A DNA stretch of 64,000 bases from Diphasiastrum complanatum (Eukaryota; Streptophyta; Lycopodiopsida; Lycopodiales; Lycopodiaceae): contig CM055103.1 of the NCBI GenBank assembly GCA_029204225.1, positions 2,568,406-2,632,405 on the forward strand, read 5' to 3'. The notes below the pieces were generated by a model. It saw nothing but the letters and a program-made list of their open reading frames with translations, did not search any database and was not told where the DNA came from. Shown here piece by piece: positions 10,403 to 23,400 of the stretch; position 1 is the first letter of the stretch, and every line of letters begins with the position of its first letter. A program made the position numbers and the translations under genes.

Positions 10403-11094
10403 CGGATTCAGGAGATTCGTGCATCTCACCCGGATAGATACATAGTTGCTGCGGTTACTTCTTCACGTGTCCTAGCTGATTCCCATGCCAAGCTATCCTG
10501 GTACCAGCAGGCGTCTGATCTCTTATGACATTTGGGCATCTCTATCATGGATCTTCCTCGTGGTACGCATTCATATATCCGAGGCTATTTATTTCGTCGA
10601 TATATGCAGCAGACTTGGAGCTCCCTCCCACTTTCCCGCATTCGACTAAGCTATTACCAGACACACTTCCTCTCTCTGGATCCTTCTGGTTTGCCATGTT
10701 GCCGCTTTATCTCTCACAGCCCCTATCACATGGCCTGCGCTATCGGCTTGGGCAGTTGCGCATTTCCTCTCATCAGCATGCTAGTGAGGCCGGTCGTGCA
10801 TGGGATATCCCTCGGGAGCGTCATCTATGTCGCTTGTGCTCGTTGCAGGAGGTGGAAGATGAAGCCCATTTCCTCAGATGTCCGTTCTATTATGAGATAC
10901 GGGGGAGGTATTATTGTCTCTTTCGCGATGGCCCGCATACACTTCGCAGTTTTGTCTCCTATCCTGATGCTCGTTGCTTGGGACTTCTTGTTCGTGAGAT
11001 GCTTACTCTCCGTCAGTCTCATCTGCCTGTACCTGGTCACCTGCTCCCAGCAGCTGCTTCTCACTGGCTTCTTTCGGACTCAAGCACATGTTGA
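10403..11094 (+). pseudogene. LINE ORF2 C-terminal region with Cys/His finger
   Basis: Continues the ORF2 protein after a stop, with two frame changes. The last open part contains CRLCSLQEVEDEAHFLRCP, the CxxC...H...C motif found near the C-terminus of many LINE ORF2 proteins. Upstream text (MDLPRGTHSYIRGYL) is part of the same region. Translation ends at about 11094 and the 3' untranslated region follows. Confidence 0.75.
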
Positions 11095-11453
11095 TGACTC
11101 TGATGATGAGATTCCTATCCCTGTGCCACCGTGGAAAAAGCCCAAATGTAGTCGCCACTTGCCTCCATCAGGGCCCACTGTACGCCCCATCAGCAGGGCC
11201 CACTGTACGCTCCACTCAGCAGACACTTCACACTTACTTTCGTTGATATGTACTTATTCTCCACCTGGCCCACGTTGTGGGCATTGGTACTTTTTCTGTA
11301 GTTCTTCTGTTATATTTGGCCCGAGTTGTGGGCTTATTTCACTTATGCTTTGTTCTACTTTCATTCGTAGCTAGTTTATAGCATTTTACGGCCATGTCCT
11401 CCTATGGACGATGCTCCCACTGTTGCTTATACATATTTTCTTTTTGGTCTTAT

Positions 11454-11512
11454 GCACCCACGGGTGCCCAAAAGGCGTTAATAAAGCTGTCTTTCTTTTC
11501 TTTCTTTCTCTC
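11454..11512 (+). promoter_or_regulatory. LINE 3' stem-loop and tail
   Basis: GCACCCACGGGTGC (11454-11467) forms a 6-bp stem. It is followed by GTTAATAAAGC (11477-11487) and a TTTC-rich run. The 3' ends at 17.4 and 63.7 kb have the same layout (stem-loop, TTAATAAAG, pyrimidine tail) with a different stem sequence. LINE RTs of several clades recognise such 3' structures. Confidence 0.6.
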
Positions 11513-13894
11513 CAGCTTTTGTAAACAAAGATATGGCTATCCATATTGATTTCGCGCTCGCAAACAAGAAACCCTCATCATTAGCCGTTTGTAAACTGTC
11601 TCGACAAAGAAAGCAGAAGATCACATTGAAAATAGAGCGGATGCAATGAAAGCGTCACAGTCAGCCTTATACATTGGCTTTTGAAGTAGCACGGTATGTC
11701 CATTCTCAAAGTAAGTCTTCATTAACTGATTAGCTTAAAAGTGGAAATGGAAGTCTTTAGTTTGTCTGTTACCTATTTGCTTTCCTTGCTTATGACTATT
11801 TTGATTGTTGTGCTTGCTCTGTTTGTGTTGTCGGAATTAGGTAGCCTAACTATTGTTCTATGCTGTGTTGCAAGCTTGATATTGATTCCATGATGACGAA
11901 CGATGTTAGTCGATGATGACTGGGGTGTGCGTTTAACTTAGTCGCTTGCTAAATGGCTTAGTAACAAAATGGGTTTTTCAACCCAGCTTCATTTCTAGAG
12001 TTGTCTCGTAACTCTCTATTTTTTATTGCTTCTAATTGTAAATAGATGCTTTATATTTCTGAACTGAGTATAGGTCAAGCTATCTTGCTGATTAGAACTC
12101 TTCATTATCTTTCATACATTCGTACCAAAAAATTAATATATGACGATTCTGGTGTTACACTACAGTCTGTTGTGGCTAGGGTCGATATCTCCTGCACGTT
12201 TGGTTGTGCTTTGTTGTAGTTTATTAGACCTTGAACAAACTGCTATATCATACTGCATCAGACTTAGAGAAAGCAAGTGCATCTTTTCAAGTTATCTTGT
12301 TCCTTTTTATAGAAGCAATTCTATAGCTACTTATTGTTATTTAGTTGCTAATGAATACTTAAATATGTTCACTCTTTACTTATGCATTCGTTCAAATAAT
12401 AATGGTACTTTGGATTTGTATTATATGGTAAACTGTAGTAGAATAACATCCACTAGATAAATTCAATTCTCCACAAATAAAATACTTATCTTGTGAGAAT
12501 ATCTGTAAGTAGAGAGATTCAAAAACACTGATTTGAATTCTTACTCTCAAATAATAGATCAAGAATTAATCATCATACTTAAGAATCATTACAATTCCTT
12601 ATAATCCTCTGACAACAATTAAGTATCTATCTATGATCCGTCAATCATAAACATTTAGATTCGTATGATTCGACAATCATAACTTTTTGGAATCCAAAAC
12701 CATACTTAACCATTTATAAGATACTGGAGTATATGTTATGATTCATTCTCATGCTTAATAACTTGATTGCATTATTTTCAAATTTTTTTTTGGATATTCT
12801 TTAAATTTTTTTAGAAATAAAATAGAAACTTTGTATTAATGTCAAATTAAATATATATAAGTCAAGATATGTGATACGAGAATACCTTTTGAGGCATACT
12901 TTCAGGCATTTGAAGCATGTTTCTAAACAATCGTTTATTTCTGAAGCTACTATACATGGCATGACATGAAAACGACGCATTTAACTCAGGCTGTTTGGAA
13001 ATAATGTTGGGTATCGATTTTTCTCAAGTCTTATATTGAAAGGTTGGGACATTTCACTTAAAAAGCTCAACTTTTGATGACTATATGAACAAGCTTCTAT
13101 GCACCCTCTATAATTCAATTATCAATATTGAATACTGTTCGCTTGCCTTTAAAATTCCTATTCAATTTGAATTGGGACAAAATTGCGTAGCTAGTTTATG
13201 TTTCATTCTGTTTTCATGTTTAATCGTCAGTATTATAGCTTATTATTGTTCTACACTTCTTATTTCCCTCTCATCTATTCATTCTGTCATAAAAAGAAAC
13301 GGTGATATTCACCTCTAGGCTCTAAGGCTTGTCTTAAGGGGAATAATCTCTTGCAGCTGTGAACAAAAATATCTTCCAACAGTCCCAAACATACCCTAAT
13401 AATAAACAGACCTGATTACAGATTGTAAACAGCCACTTACAGAAAAAAGAGAAGAAAAGAAGCAACCCTTGCTTCACGAATACACTATGAAGATAATGAC
13501 CATCTTGTGACGAGATTAAAAAACAATAGTTGATGGTTGCTTCACACAGTACGAACATGAACATTATAATGTAGAAGAAAAAGCCACAATCGACCGTTGC
13601 TTCACTTATACAAGGGCAAAAATCACAATAGATAGACAAACTAAATAAGCTTATTGATGCAGACAATAATATATGAATACAATTCAGCATTGCTGCAGAA
13701 GTACACCATGAAAATAATTCTAACAGAGAGACATACCAAACAAGCCTAGTAAAGCAGACAAGGTATGTAAAAGAAAAAGCAACTATCAGTCATTGATTCA
13801 TAAATGTGACAAAAATTTCTGACAGATATATTAAGCAGTAAATAATGTTGATGCAGGAGGGAATTCGAAAAGCGAGTGACAGACATAGGTTATA
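11513..13894. other. Intergenic region upstream of ELP5
   Basis: AT-rich, with no recognised gene. Around 13440-13800 a loosely repeated unit with GTTGCTTCAC or its relatives recurs about three times. A TGATGCAG|GAGGG acceptor-like site at about 13850-13862, just before the ELP5 start codon, may mean the 5' untranslated region is spliced. No clear TATA box was found. Confidence 0.35.
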
Positions 13895-14061
13895 ATGGCA
13901 GATACCGTGATACGGCTGATCAGAAACGGGGTTGCAGTGGGCGAGCATGCCCCTGCTGCTATGTTTCATGACTCCATCGATACTGCAGGGGGTCGGCCAG
14001 CCTTCAATCACGTTCTAAGCTCCATAGCTTCCAATATAGCCTCTGGCGTAGCTCAGGCAAA
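13895..14061 (+). CDS. ELP5: ELP5 exon 1
   Basis: Starts with ATGGC in good context (A at -3, G at +4): [12 protein letters not shown], then GEHAP, which matches the family start. Ends in phase 2 (GCA AA) at donor GTAAAT. Confidence 0.8.
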
Positions 14062-17000
14062 GTAAATCTTCTCTCTATCTGTGATGGATCCTTTTTTTAA
14101 ATTATATCGTTCACATGTTGCAACAAACTTACGTATATTTTCGTAGATATGGTACACTATGGACTCTGCTTCGTGTTTCATTCTTACCGGTGCATAGACA
14201 ATGTGAATTTCTCTGTCTTGTTGAATCTGGTTCTATCTTATATTGTTCATACAGTGCAACAACGTTACGCATATTTCTCACATATGGACTCTCCTTCATA
14301 TCTCATTCTAACTTAAGCCACTGATGCATAGACTGTGTAAGTTTTGATGTCTTAACTCCAACTGAACTGACTGAAAGTCTAAGCAGCTTTTGGATATTGA
14401 TTTGCATTGTACCTATTTGGCTTTTCTGGAAAAGTTAATTGTTTCTTTTTGGTATGACCTGTCAGCCTTCTTTGATCCAGGGTTTTAGTCATTGTGGCAT
14501 TCAATCAGAGTTCTTTTAGAAATTTTCTGGAGAAGAAACTGGTTTCTTCTATGATTGTAGCATGACCAACCAGCTTTGTTTGATGCAGGGGTTTAGTCGT
14601 CGTGGCGTTCAGTCAGAATCCTGAGGACTACAATTTTCTGCATAACAAGAAGACGACTGAATTATCTTCCACTTGGTACGGACCGTTCCTCACTCGTGCA
14701 TCAAACAAATTATTCTGTTGGAATCGCCCTTGTATTTGGTTTAACATTTTAGTCAGGCCGGATAAGTGCTTAAAAATTAAGCCTCTTGAAATAGGGTCAA
14801 TGTTGCCAATCTACATGTTCACACCGGTATGAATAGCAGACTCATGGCAGCATTTCTCATATCTCTATTCCACATTGTACTCAGTAAAATGTATGATCTT
14901 CACGTGATAGTAATTTTTGTTGCTTTTGATATTTTGCAAGTTAGCTTGGTATAGTTCAAGTCTAGAGCCTATAGGTGTTATGGTAGCACATTGCTTATTC
15001 ATTTGTAGATTTCTGGGTTTTTTATAAGGTTAGGTAATAAGTTTTTACTAGCACTAGACCGTGGTTAACTTCCTTAGCACTAGGCCGCACTGGGTTAACT
15101 CCCCCTTTATGGCCATTCGTACGGATATGTGCACACATGAGTATTTTTCCAACAATGGGTAGAATCATATGAATCTATCATAAGACTAGGTCTATTGAAT
15201 AAGGAAGGAGGAACTTCAATAGATTTCCTTTTCAAAACATTGTATTTTTTTAGACTTTTATGTTGAAGTCAATGAAAGAGCAAAAACTGGGATCTAGTTA
15301 TAAGTTTGACATTATATTTTGTCTTTGACTTTGTCTCCTATGTTGCTAATTAGAGATTGTTTTGATTTTTGTTTTAATTTTTTTGTTTTTTGGGATTGGC
15401 ATACTTAAGGCTAGATACCTTGCTCATGTTTGGTATTCATTTTTATTTATTTCTCTAACTGCACTGTTGAAAAAGGTTGCAGATTGTGGATTGCTACACA
15501 GACCCACTTGGTTGGGAGAATCTCTTGTCCCTAGCGTGTGAACCACACCAAAATGACGAGGCTTGTATCAAGTCAATTCATGAACAAAACCGTATTTGCT
15601 CTACTGTTTGTAGAGATCCACTGGATATTGACAACCTTTTAACGACAATTATCTCTATTGGAAAAGGTGAACTTTGTGGCACATATTGAAATTTGAGATA
15701 TTTTTATTATGTTGCAGGAGGAAGCTTGTACCTTTTCACGAGAAGTGTGTTTCGCTTCTTTGGTTCTTGGTTAAGGCTAGTAAATAATCTTGTTGTCTTT
15801 CTTTTTGTCAAGTTCTAGCTGAGATATTTTTGAGCATTTTGCAAATTCTTGTTATTTATATAAAGATGCACTTACTAATACTAGATTCTTATGGACTTGA
15901 TGATAGGTCGTACTTCTCCTCTCTTTTCAGTTTACTGACTATCCTAGATTGCATTGATATCCAAAGACTCCAATTTCACATAGGTTTCCAACAGATGAAA
16001 CTCAGTAACCTTTTTTCTAGTAGTTGCTTCTCATTGGTGTATCCAAAGATATTTACTTGCCATATGCACACAGCCATGCTTGTTTACCAATATGTAGCTT
16101 GTTTTGTTCTTTGAACCAAAAAGTTGTTTAAATCTCTAATTCTAACATCATTGTAGGGATGTTTTACGTAGCAGACACTGGCTAAACTATTTGGTACTTC
16201 TAGAGAGATGATTTTATTTCTTTTCTTTCTATCCGAATTGACTTTCTGTTTTAAGAGAAATTGCAAGCTTTTCATTAGCTTTGTTTTGGTTGAACAGTTC
16301 AAACCTGAGCTATGATAATCTTATTTGAAACTACTTATCCTTATTTGGGATTTTAGATAACATGGTTTCACTTGCAAATGCTGTCAGGATTGTACTAATT
16401 TTTTTTCTATTACAGGTTCTGTGAACCAACAGCCCAACGCACAATTTGTTGTTGCCTTCGATTCGGTTACTTTTAAACTCTATAAAGTCTCCACGTAAAG
16501 GTTTTTTTTGACGCTACGAGTAAAGATATTGAGGATTAGGTTCGCTAGAAATCCATTGGGACTTAATTTTGTTTGTTTGAGCTCATCTTGTAGTTGATAA
16601 TAGAAGTTCTTGTGTTAGTATGCGTAGCAATAGTTAGGCATAAAAGACGGTAATTTTTTATTTCCAAAATAGAATGTATAGATGGCCTTTTCAGTATGAA
16701 ACATGTGCTAATCCCTATCTTCTACTGTGATGCATATTGAGGGTACTCTCCACCCAATCATAGATGCATGCAAGCTAGTATAGTCTGCAAGAGTCGCATA
16801 CATGTTTTAACCAGGCAAATACATGCATGGTTGCATGCGTCAACCTTGAGTTACATCATGATAAAGTAAGGGTGGAAATCAAACTAGTAGATTAGGTACC
16901 AATCATGCAGTTGTCCAAGAAAAAGGTTGTTTAAAACATTACTTGGGACTTGACTCATCTTCTATCACAATACACTTGTGAGAGGAAAATCTCTTGTCAA

Positions 17001-17388
17001 CCACCCAAGCTACCTTGCAAGCAGGAATCCTTGGCTTAGAACATACTTTCCAGCACAGACTATAATTGAGAGGGAAATCTCTTGCTCTAAGTCTCATCCC
17101 CAATCAAAGATAACCACATTTGCACGCTTATTGAAACATCATCCCAAACCCTTATTTTTATGGCACGATCAACATTCATTGCTTTTAAGACTAGGAGTAG
17201 GACGATGTAGATCCACAACTACGAATCAAGAGTACCTAGATCTAGAGAGGAAGAGAATCCTCATGATCTCATCCTCCAACATAGACCTGCAAGACCACTC
17301 AAACAGATTTGAGACTAGGAGGGGATCCTCTTGCCTTGTCTCCTGTAGCTAATTGCAAATGTACAACTAGAGCTAGAACAACTAAAAA

Positions 17389-17446
<58 letters not shown>

Positions 17447-20400
17447 AAGCTTTATTAATGTCTTTCCATGCCAAAAGGCATATAAGACAAAAGAAGTACA
17501 TGTCAAGTATGTGGTAACCATGAAAGCGTCTAAAACGTCTCCAAAGCTGTAATAAAGAAAAACATCTAGTACAAAATAAGATAAATACATAAATGAGAAT
17601 GTCTTCTGTGCAGAGTAGTCATATGTATCCATGTCAAGATGTCAGGTCTGTGCTGATGCTATAGAAGGATGTAATGCGAGCTGCAACATGAGGAAGCGTT
17701 GGAGCCCGTTGACGTCGTTTGTGAGCATGAGATATAGTGCATCTCTGTGTAGGAGATGTGGTGTGACGTGTGACTTGCATGGTCACCGGAGGTTGGGTGG
17801 TGCGTCGTCTTTGCATCCTAGGGTACCGCAGTGTAGCTGGTGTGTAGTAGTTCCTAACACCACAGTAGGGCAAACACTAACTGATCCCGCCTACTCTCTG
17901 ATATAGAGTAAGCCCCTCCTAGCCCAGTGTGAGAATTTGTAGCATGCAACTGCCAAGTGTCGGCCACGTGGCACTAACGTGGCCGACTGCACGTCGGGAC
18001 CCAACTGGGGGCCCTGTCCTGCTGACAGGGTCCCTAGACTGTGTTAGGCCCGCCATGGCTATGGACCGTGCTGGGGCACACTACTCACATTGTCTTGCCC
18101 TATTGGTCGTGTACGCTGTTGGACACGACCCTGACTGTGGTATCTGACCTATCTGTGTTCTCTAGGGTTCGGCACTGGTCACGAGCTTGTAACACTCCCT
18201 CCCCCTTGAGAACCGTCTTGGTCTTCTAAGACAAAGTCTGGAAAAATTTTGCGAAGGATGCTACCTCTTTCCCAAGTGGCATTCTCAACAGGATGATCAT
18301 TCCACTTGACCAGATATTCTCGGTATAGAGTATGACGAGTCTGCGTCTCTCTACTATCAAGAATCTCCTCTAGTTCATGTGGAGGTTACTGAGGATCCAA
18401 TGGGAGAACTAGAACACTGTCCCCTACCAGATTTTCTGATCTGGCTAAGGCCTTTCGTAACTGACTCACACCCTAAACCCTAAAAACCTTACTACTGTGT
18501 GGGAGTTCTAGTTCATAGGTGACCTCGCCTAGTCTCCTACTGATGGTAAAGGGACCACAATACCTAGGAGACAACTTAGCACACACTCCTGATTTGAGGG
18601 TTTTAGAGTCAACTGGGACTCTCAAGTAGACTTTCTCACCAGCGGAGACATCCCGTCTGTGTGGATCTGCATAATGCCTGGCTCGATCCTGGGACTGCCT
18701 AATGCTACGCTTAGCATGTTCAATCATCTGGTTTAGGTCCTCTAAAAAGTTTCTGGCTGCTTCAACTTTTTCTTGTTTAAACCCTACAGTTGTGGGTGAG
18801 CGTGGCTGAAAACTGTACATCAGCATCAATGGGCTGTATCCCGTAGTTGAATGTTTGGTACTGTTGTAAGCAAACTCTAATATTGAGAGATACTCCTCCC
18901 AATTAGTCTGCTTCTTGCTGACGTATGCACGAAGCATATCCTCCAGCACCTGATTAACCCTCTCTGTTTGACCGTCCGTCTGTGGATGGTCGGTGGTACT
19001 CACATTAAGTTTAGTATTGAGTATGGAGATGATGGAATACTGCCCTCCAAAAATTTCAATTAAACTTACTGTCCCGGTCGCTGACTATGCCGGAAGGTAG
19101 ACCGTACAATTTAAATAGCGGGCGCCCGTCTACAAACAACCTCGCTGACTCTGGAGCTCTAACGGTTGTTTTGGTCGGAATAAAATGAGCCATTTTGGTC
19201 AGACGGTCAACTGTGACCCATATAGCGTCATTACCCTTTAGGCAGGCCTACTATAAAATCCATGGAGATACTCTCCCATTTACCAGCTGGTATATCTAAG
19301 GGCTGCAACAACCCTCCTGCCTTTAAACGCTCTGCTTTATTTACTTGACATTTCTAGCATCTGGTTACATACTGTTGGACGTCCTTTACATACTGTTGGA
19401 AGTCCTTTTCATACTGGGCCAGAAAAATTGCCTACGAAGAAGCTCATAGGTCTTCTCTGTATGCCTGGGTGTCCCGCACTAGGATTGTCATGACATTCAT
19501 ATAGGACCTGCTGCCTATAATCCTCTGAATTGATGACACATACTCTATCTCTATAGAGCAAGTACTCATCCTGAATGGAATACTGTTTCCATTTGAATCC
19601 TTGAGTCAACTGACCCTCAACCACTGGGGTTTGCTTGGGTAATACAGGCTCAGAATCCTCAACGTCATCTGACGTATACTCGGACTCATCATCATCCTCA
19701 ACGGAAGCTGCCGTATTCTTGGATGAACTGGCACCTGCCCCGGGAACTGGTTTTGGAGTCTGTAACTGTCTGCTCTGGACTGAGTTCCAGATAATAGAGT
19801 AGAATGCATCATGCTGACACTTCCCTCTCAAGGACTCGAGTAACTCATTACGAATCTGAGTAAAACTCAGCTCGTTTACCATAGGCATTTTGCTAAGGGC
19901 ATCCGCTATTGTATTGAATTTCCCCCGTCTATATCTGATAGACATATCAAACTCTTGCATCAACTCTGCCCAACGAGCTTTCCGACCTCTAAGCTCAGGT
20001 TGATTGCAAAGGTATCTGAGACTTTAATGGTCTGTCAGGACCTCAAAGTTGGCACCATACAAATAATGCCTCCAAGTCTTAAGGGCATGGACTATAGAGA
20101 AGAGTTCCTTTTCATAGGCACTATATCTAGTCTGAGTTGGCTCGAGTTTTTTACTCTCAAACGCAACTGGTCGTCCACCCGAGTTAGCACAACACCAACT
20201 GCAAAGTCGCTAGCATCTGCTTCGACCACAAATGGCTGATTGGGGTCGACGACTTTTAAAACTGGTGTTGTGGCTAAGGCTGTTTTGAGAGCATCAAAGC
20301 TCTCCTGTTGTGCGAACTCCCAAATGAACTCCTTTCCCTTCCCCTTAAGAAGATTTGTCATGGGAACTGCTATCTGAGCATATTCCTTGATAAATCTTCT

Positions 20401-23400
20401 GTAATATCCTGCCAAACTAAGAAAGATCTGAAGTTCTAAAATATTCTGAGGTCTTAGCCAACTGAGTATGGCTTTAACCTTATTCGGGTCCATTTTAATC
20501 CCATCTAACGAGATAATGTGACCCAAATATACTACTTCTTCTACGAAGAATTCACACTTGGATTCTTTAGCATAAAGCTTATGCTTTGTGAGCAGTCGAA
20601 ACACCTTTCTGAGGTGTTTTAGATACTCCTTCCTCGTTTTGCTGTAGACGAGGATGTCATCTAAAAATACGACTACAAACTTACCCAAGTATGGTCTGAG
20701 GACATTGTTCATCAAGGTCATAAAGGTAGCTAGAGCATTTGTGAGCCCAAATGGCATCACCTTAAACTCATAATGACCGTGATGAGTCCTAAAAGCTGTT
20801 TTTGGGACATCTTCCGATTTTATACGGACTTGATGATATCCTGATCTAAGGTCTATTTTACTAAAAAACTTAGCCCCGTCGAGTTGATCAAACAACTTGT
20901 CTGCCCGAGGCATATTTATTCTTAATTGTGACTTTATTGAGGGCTCTGTAATCTATGCAAAGACGCATAGACCCTCTTTCTTTTTCACCAAAAGGACTGG
21001 TGAGGCCCATGGTGAACTACTGGTCTGCATTTGGCCTTTCCCAAGACAATCTGTTAACTGCCTAGTTATTTCTTCATCCTCTGTTCGGCTGACACGATAC
21101 GGAGGTTTAGAAACAGGTGCTGTACCTAGTACTAGGTTTATTACATGATCTACCTCTCTGCTAGGTGGCAAACCATGTGGCAAATCTTCAGGAAAAACAT
21201 CTTTAAATTTAGACAATAAAGTTTCTAATTTACTGATTTTCTGTTGTAAAGAACTGGAAATAGAAACTTCAGGAATAAACTGAAATTCACATAAGAATAC
21301 CTGATGGTCGTCGTTTCCGATTAGCTGACAAAGCTCTGAACTGCAGACCATAGGACTGTTGGGAACATCATGCTCCCCATGCAACTGGATCTCTCGGCCT
21401 TTATGCTAAAATGAATAGAAGGCCGAAAAAGTGCACATAAGTCTGAATTCTTTGACTATCCCCCCTCGCTGATCTGACAGCACCCAAATTGGTCCACAAA
21501 AACCAAATTTGAAGTCCAAAGGCACTTGCAAATTTTGAAATTTTGAAAGCACCCTGCTCGCTGATCTGTAGTAAGAGAATCTGATGCTCAGACTTTTGAA
21601 AAATCTCTGAAAACAAGGGCGAAACTTCACCCTTCCTCTTCTCTGTCCATCGCTGGCCCTGCTAGGAAATTTTAGCTTGAAATCCCCTCAAACTTCCTCG
21701 GATTTCTCTGGAAAATCAGAAGTAGATTGTTGATTCTACAGCGATGGACCTGCTCGCTGGTTACTACTCTAATTCCGCTCAGAAATCGGTAGAAAACTCT
21801 CTGAAATCAGCAGTAAACAGCTGCCTTTCTAGCGAGTTACCTGTACAAGGAAGTTGACTTCCTACTACTGTAAATTCTCAGTGAAATTCAAAAGTTTGAA
21901 GGCTGCACCTACAGCGATTCTCCTCCTCTATTCCTCTCTGAGAATCTGAGAGATTTTTTCCTATCCTTTGATAGCTTTCTCTACTGCTGCTACTAAGCTC
22001 CCAAAGATGGAGATGGCTGTGATACCAGTGTAATTGTGAGAACTGGTAGCTTGCAACTGCCAAGTGCGGCCACGTGGCACTGACGTGGCCGACTGCACGT
22101 CGGGACCCAACTGGGGGCCCTATCCTGCTGACAGGGTCCCTAGACTGTGTTAGGCCCACCATAAATACTCTCCATCCATGGCTTCCCTCCATAGATCGGA
22201 ATCGGGCGGACTAAGTGCTTCTTCGACAGTAGTCGGCTCTCGAATAAGATAAAGCAACAAATTCTTCGATACACCTTGTAGGTGGTCTGCACTCTCTGGA
22301 CGATCTTATGGGAGATAAACGAGGTCGATCGTTTCGTTGCTGCCGAGCTGCAACATTTTCTTTGATTCGTTGTTAATAAGTTGTTCGTCTCGTGTAGACG
22401 AGCTTGGACCTTCGATAGGATCAGTTGAGTCGGGAATAGAAATGTTTGATACTTCGGGACTGTCCGACAATTCGACTGTATGAGCTTTGCCCTTACCTTT
22501 GAGGTCGATAAACTAATCTTTGATAAAGACAATATCCTGACTGGTGAATATCTTCGCTTCGAGAGGATCACACAACTTATAAGCTTTATTTGAAGTAGTA
22601 TAACCAAGCTAAGGTTTTATTCTTTCTCTCAGCAATTCCATTCAACTGAGGCGAATAGGAGGTGATAAACTGTTGCTCCATGCCGTTGTTGAGGCAATAT
22701 TCCTTGAATTCGGTTGAGATGCACTCTCCCCCGTTATTAGACCTCAGTGCTTTAATTCTTTTGCTAGTTTCCAATTCTACACGCTCCTTGAATTGTTGAA
22801 ATTTTTTTGAAAGCCTCCGACTTCTGCTTAATGCAATCAACAGATGTTCTTCTCAAATATTCGTCAATGAAGGTAATGAAGTATTTTTCATCAAGCAATG
22901 ATGGAGTTTGCATTGGACCACATATATCTGAGTGAACAACATCTAGAACATCTTTTGTTGCATGCCTATGACTCGATCTAAATGGAATCCTAGTTTTCAT
23001 ACATAGAAGGCAAGCTCGATAGCAATGTCATAATTGTGTCTTGATCATCGATAGATGATTCGACAGCTGCCATCTGCTGCAAGAGATTCTTGAACTGGTT
23101 AACGTGATTTTGAAGAGAATCACCATTCGACATCTTGAGTGAGAAGAACTTCCTTTTGAGATGCAATCTAAGTGTCTGATATATTAAGAACGATGAGCGC
23201 AAAAGCTTTACCATCCTTCGATGTTCATTTAGAGTCGACTATGTCGTCTTCAAGCTTCAATTCAATACCTGCTGTGACAACGTCCCACAACTCGTTGGCA
23301 ATCAGCAAGGTCTTCATCTTAAATTTCCACAAAAAGTAATTGGATCCATTCAGCTTGTTTGTGATAAGACCAACTTTGTTTTGAGAATCCATCTGGAAGT

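Larger units (their letters stand above)
9076..11512 (+). mobile_element. 5'-truncated LINE (ORF2 RT to 3' end)
   Basis: Lacks ORF1 and the endonuclease. It begins with the region before the RT, covers the RT and the C-terminal Cys/His motif, and ends with an untranslated tail carrying a stem-loop, TTAATAAAGC and a pyrimidine run. Two relatives (34-37 kb and 61.2-61.7 kb) share the same protein. The family is not the usual angiosperm L1 in appearance; I leave its clade open. Frameshifts near 9310 and 10.5-10.8 kb and a mutated active site show it is dead. Confidence 0.85.
17928..22162 (-). mobile_element. Ty3/gypsy chromovirus, internally deleted
   Basis: Minus-strand element with an LTR at 17928-18194, polypurine tract, chromodomain, integrase, RNase H, RT, leader, primer site at 22016-22027 and a second LTR cut short at 22162. 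The two LTRs align over about 130 bp (for example CGTGGCCGACTGCACGTCGG in both). The internal part is only 3.8 kb because gag, the zinc knuckle and protease are missing between the leader and the RT. Frameshifts occur in integrase. It sits in ELP5 intron 4, antisense to the gene. Confidence 0.88.

Noticed and set aside
10532-11374. 280-codon plus-strand frame over the LINE C-terminus as a separate gene
   Set aside because: Only parts match ORF2; the Cys/His finger is in the neighbouring frame and the end covers the untranslated region.
15718-15830. Candidate ELP5 exon starting GGAAGCTTGTACC after a TTGCAG acceptor
   Set aside because: The phase fits exon 3, but the translation does not resemble the family and would push exon 4 out of register; exon 3 joins 16416 directly with good homology.
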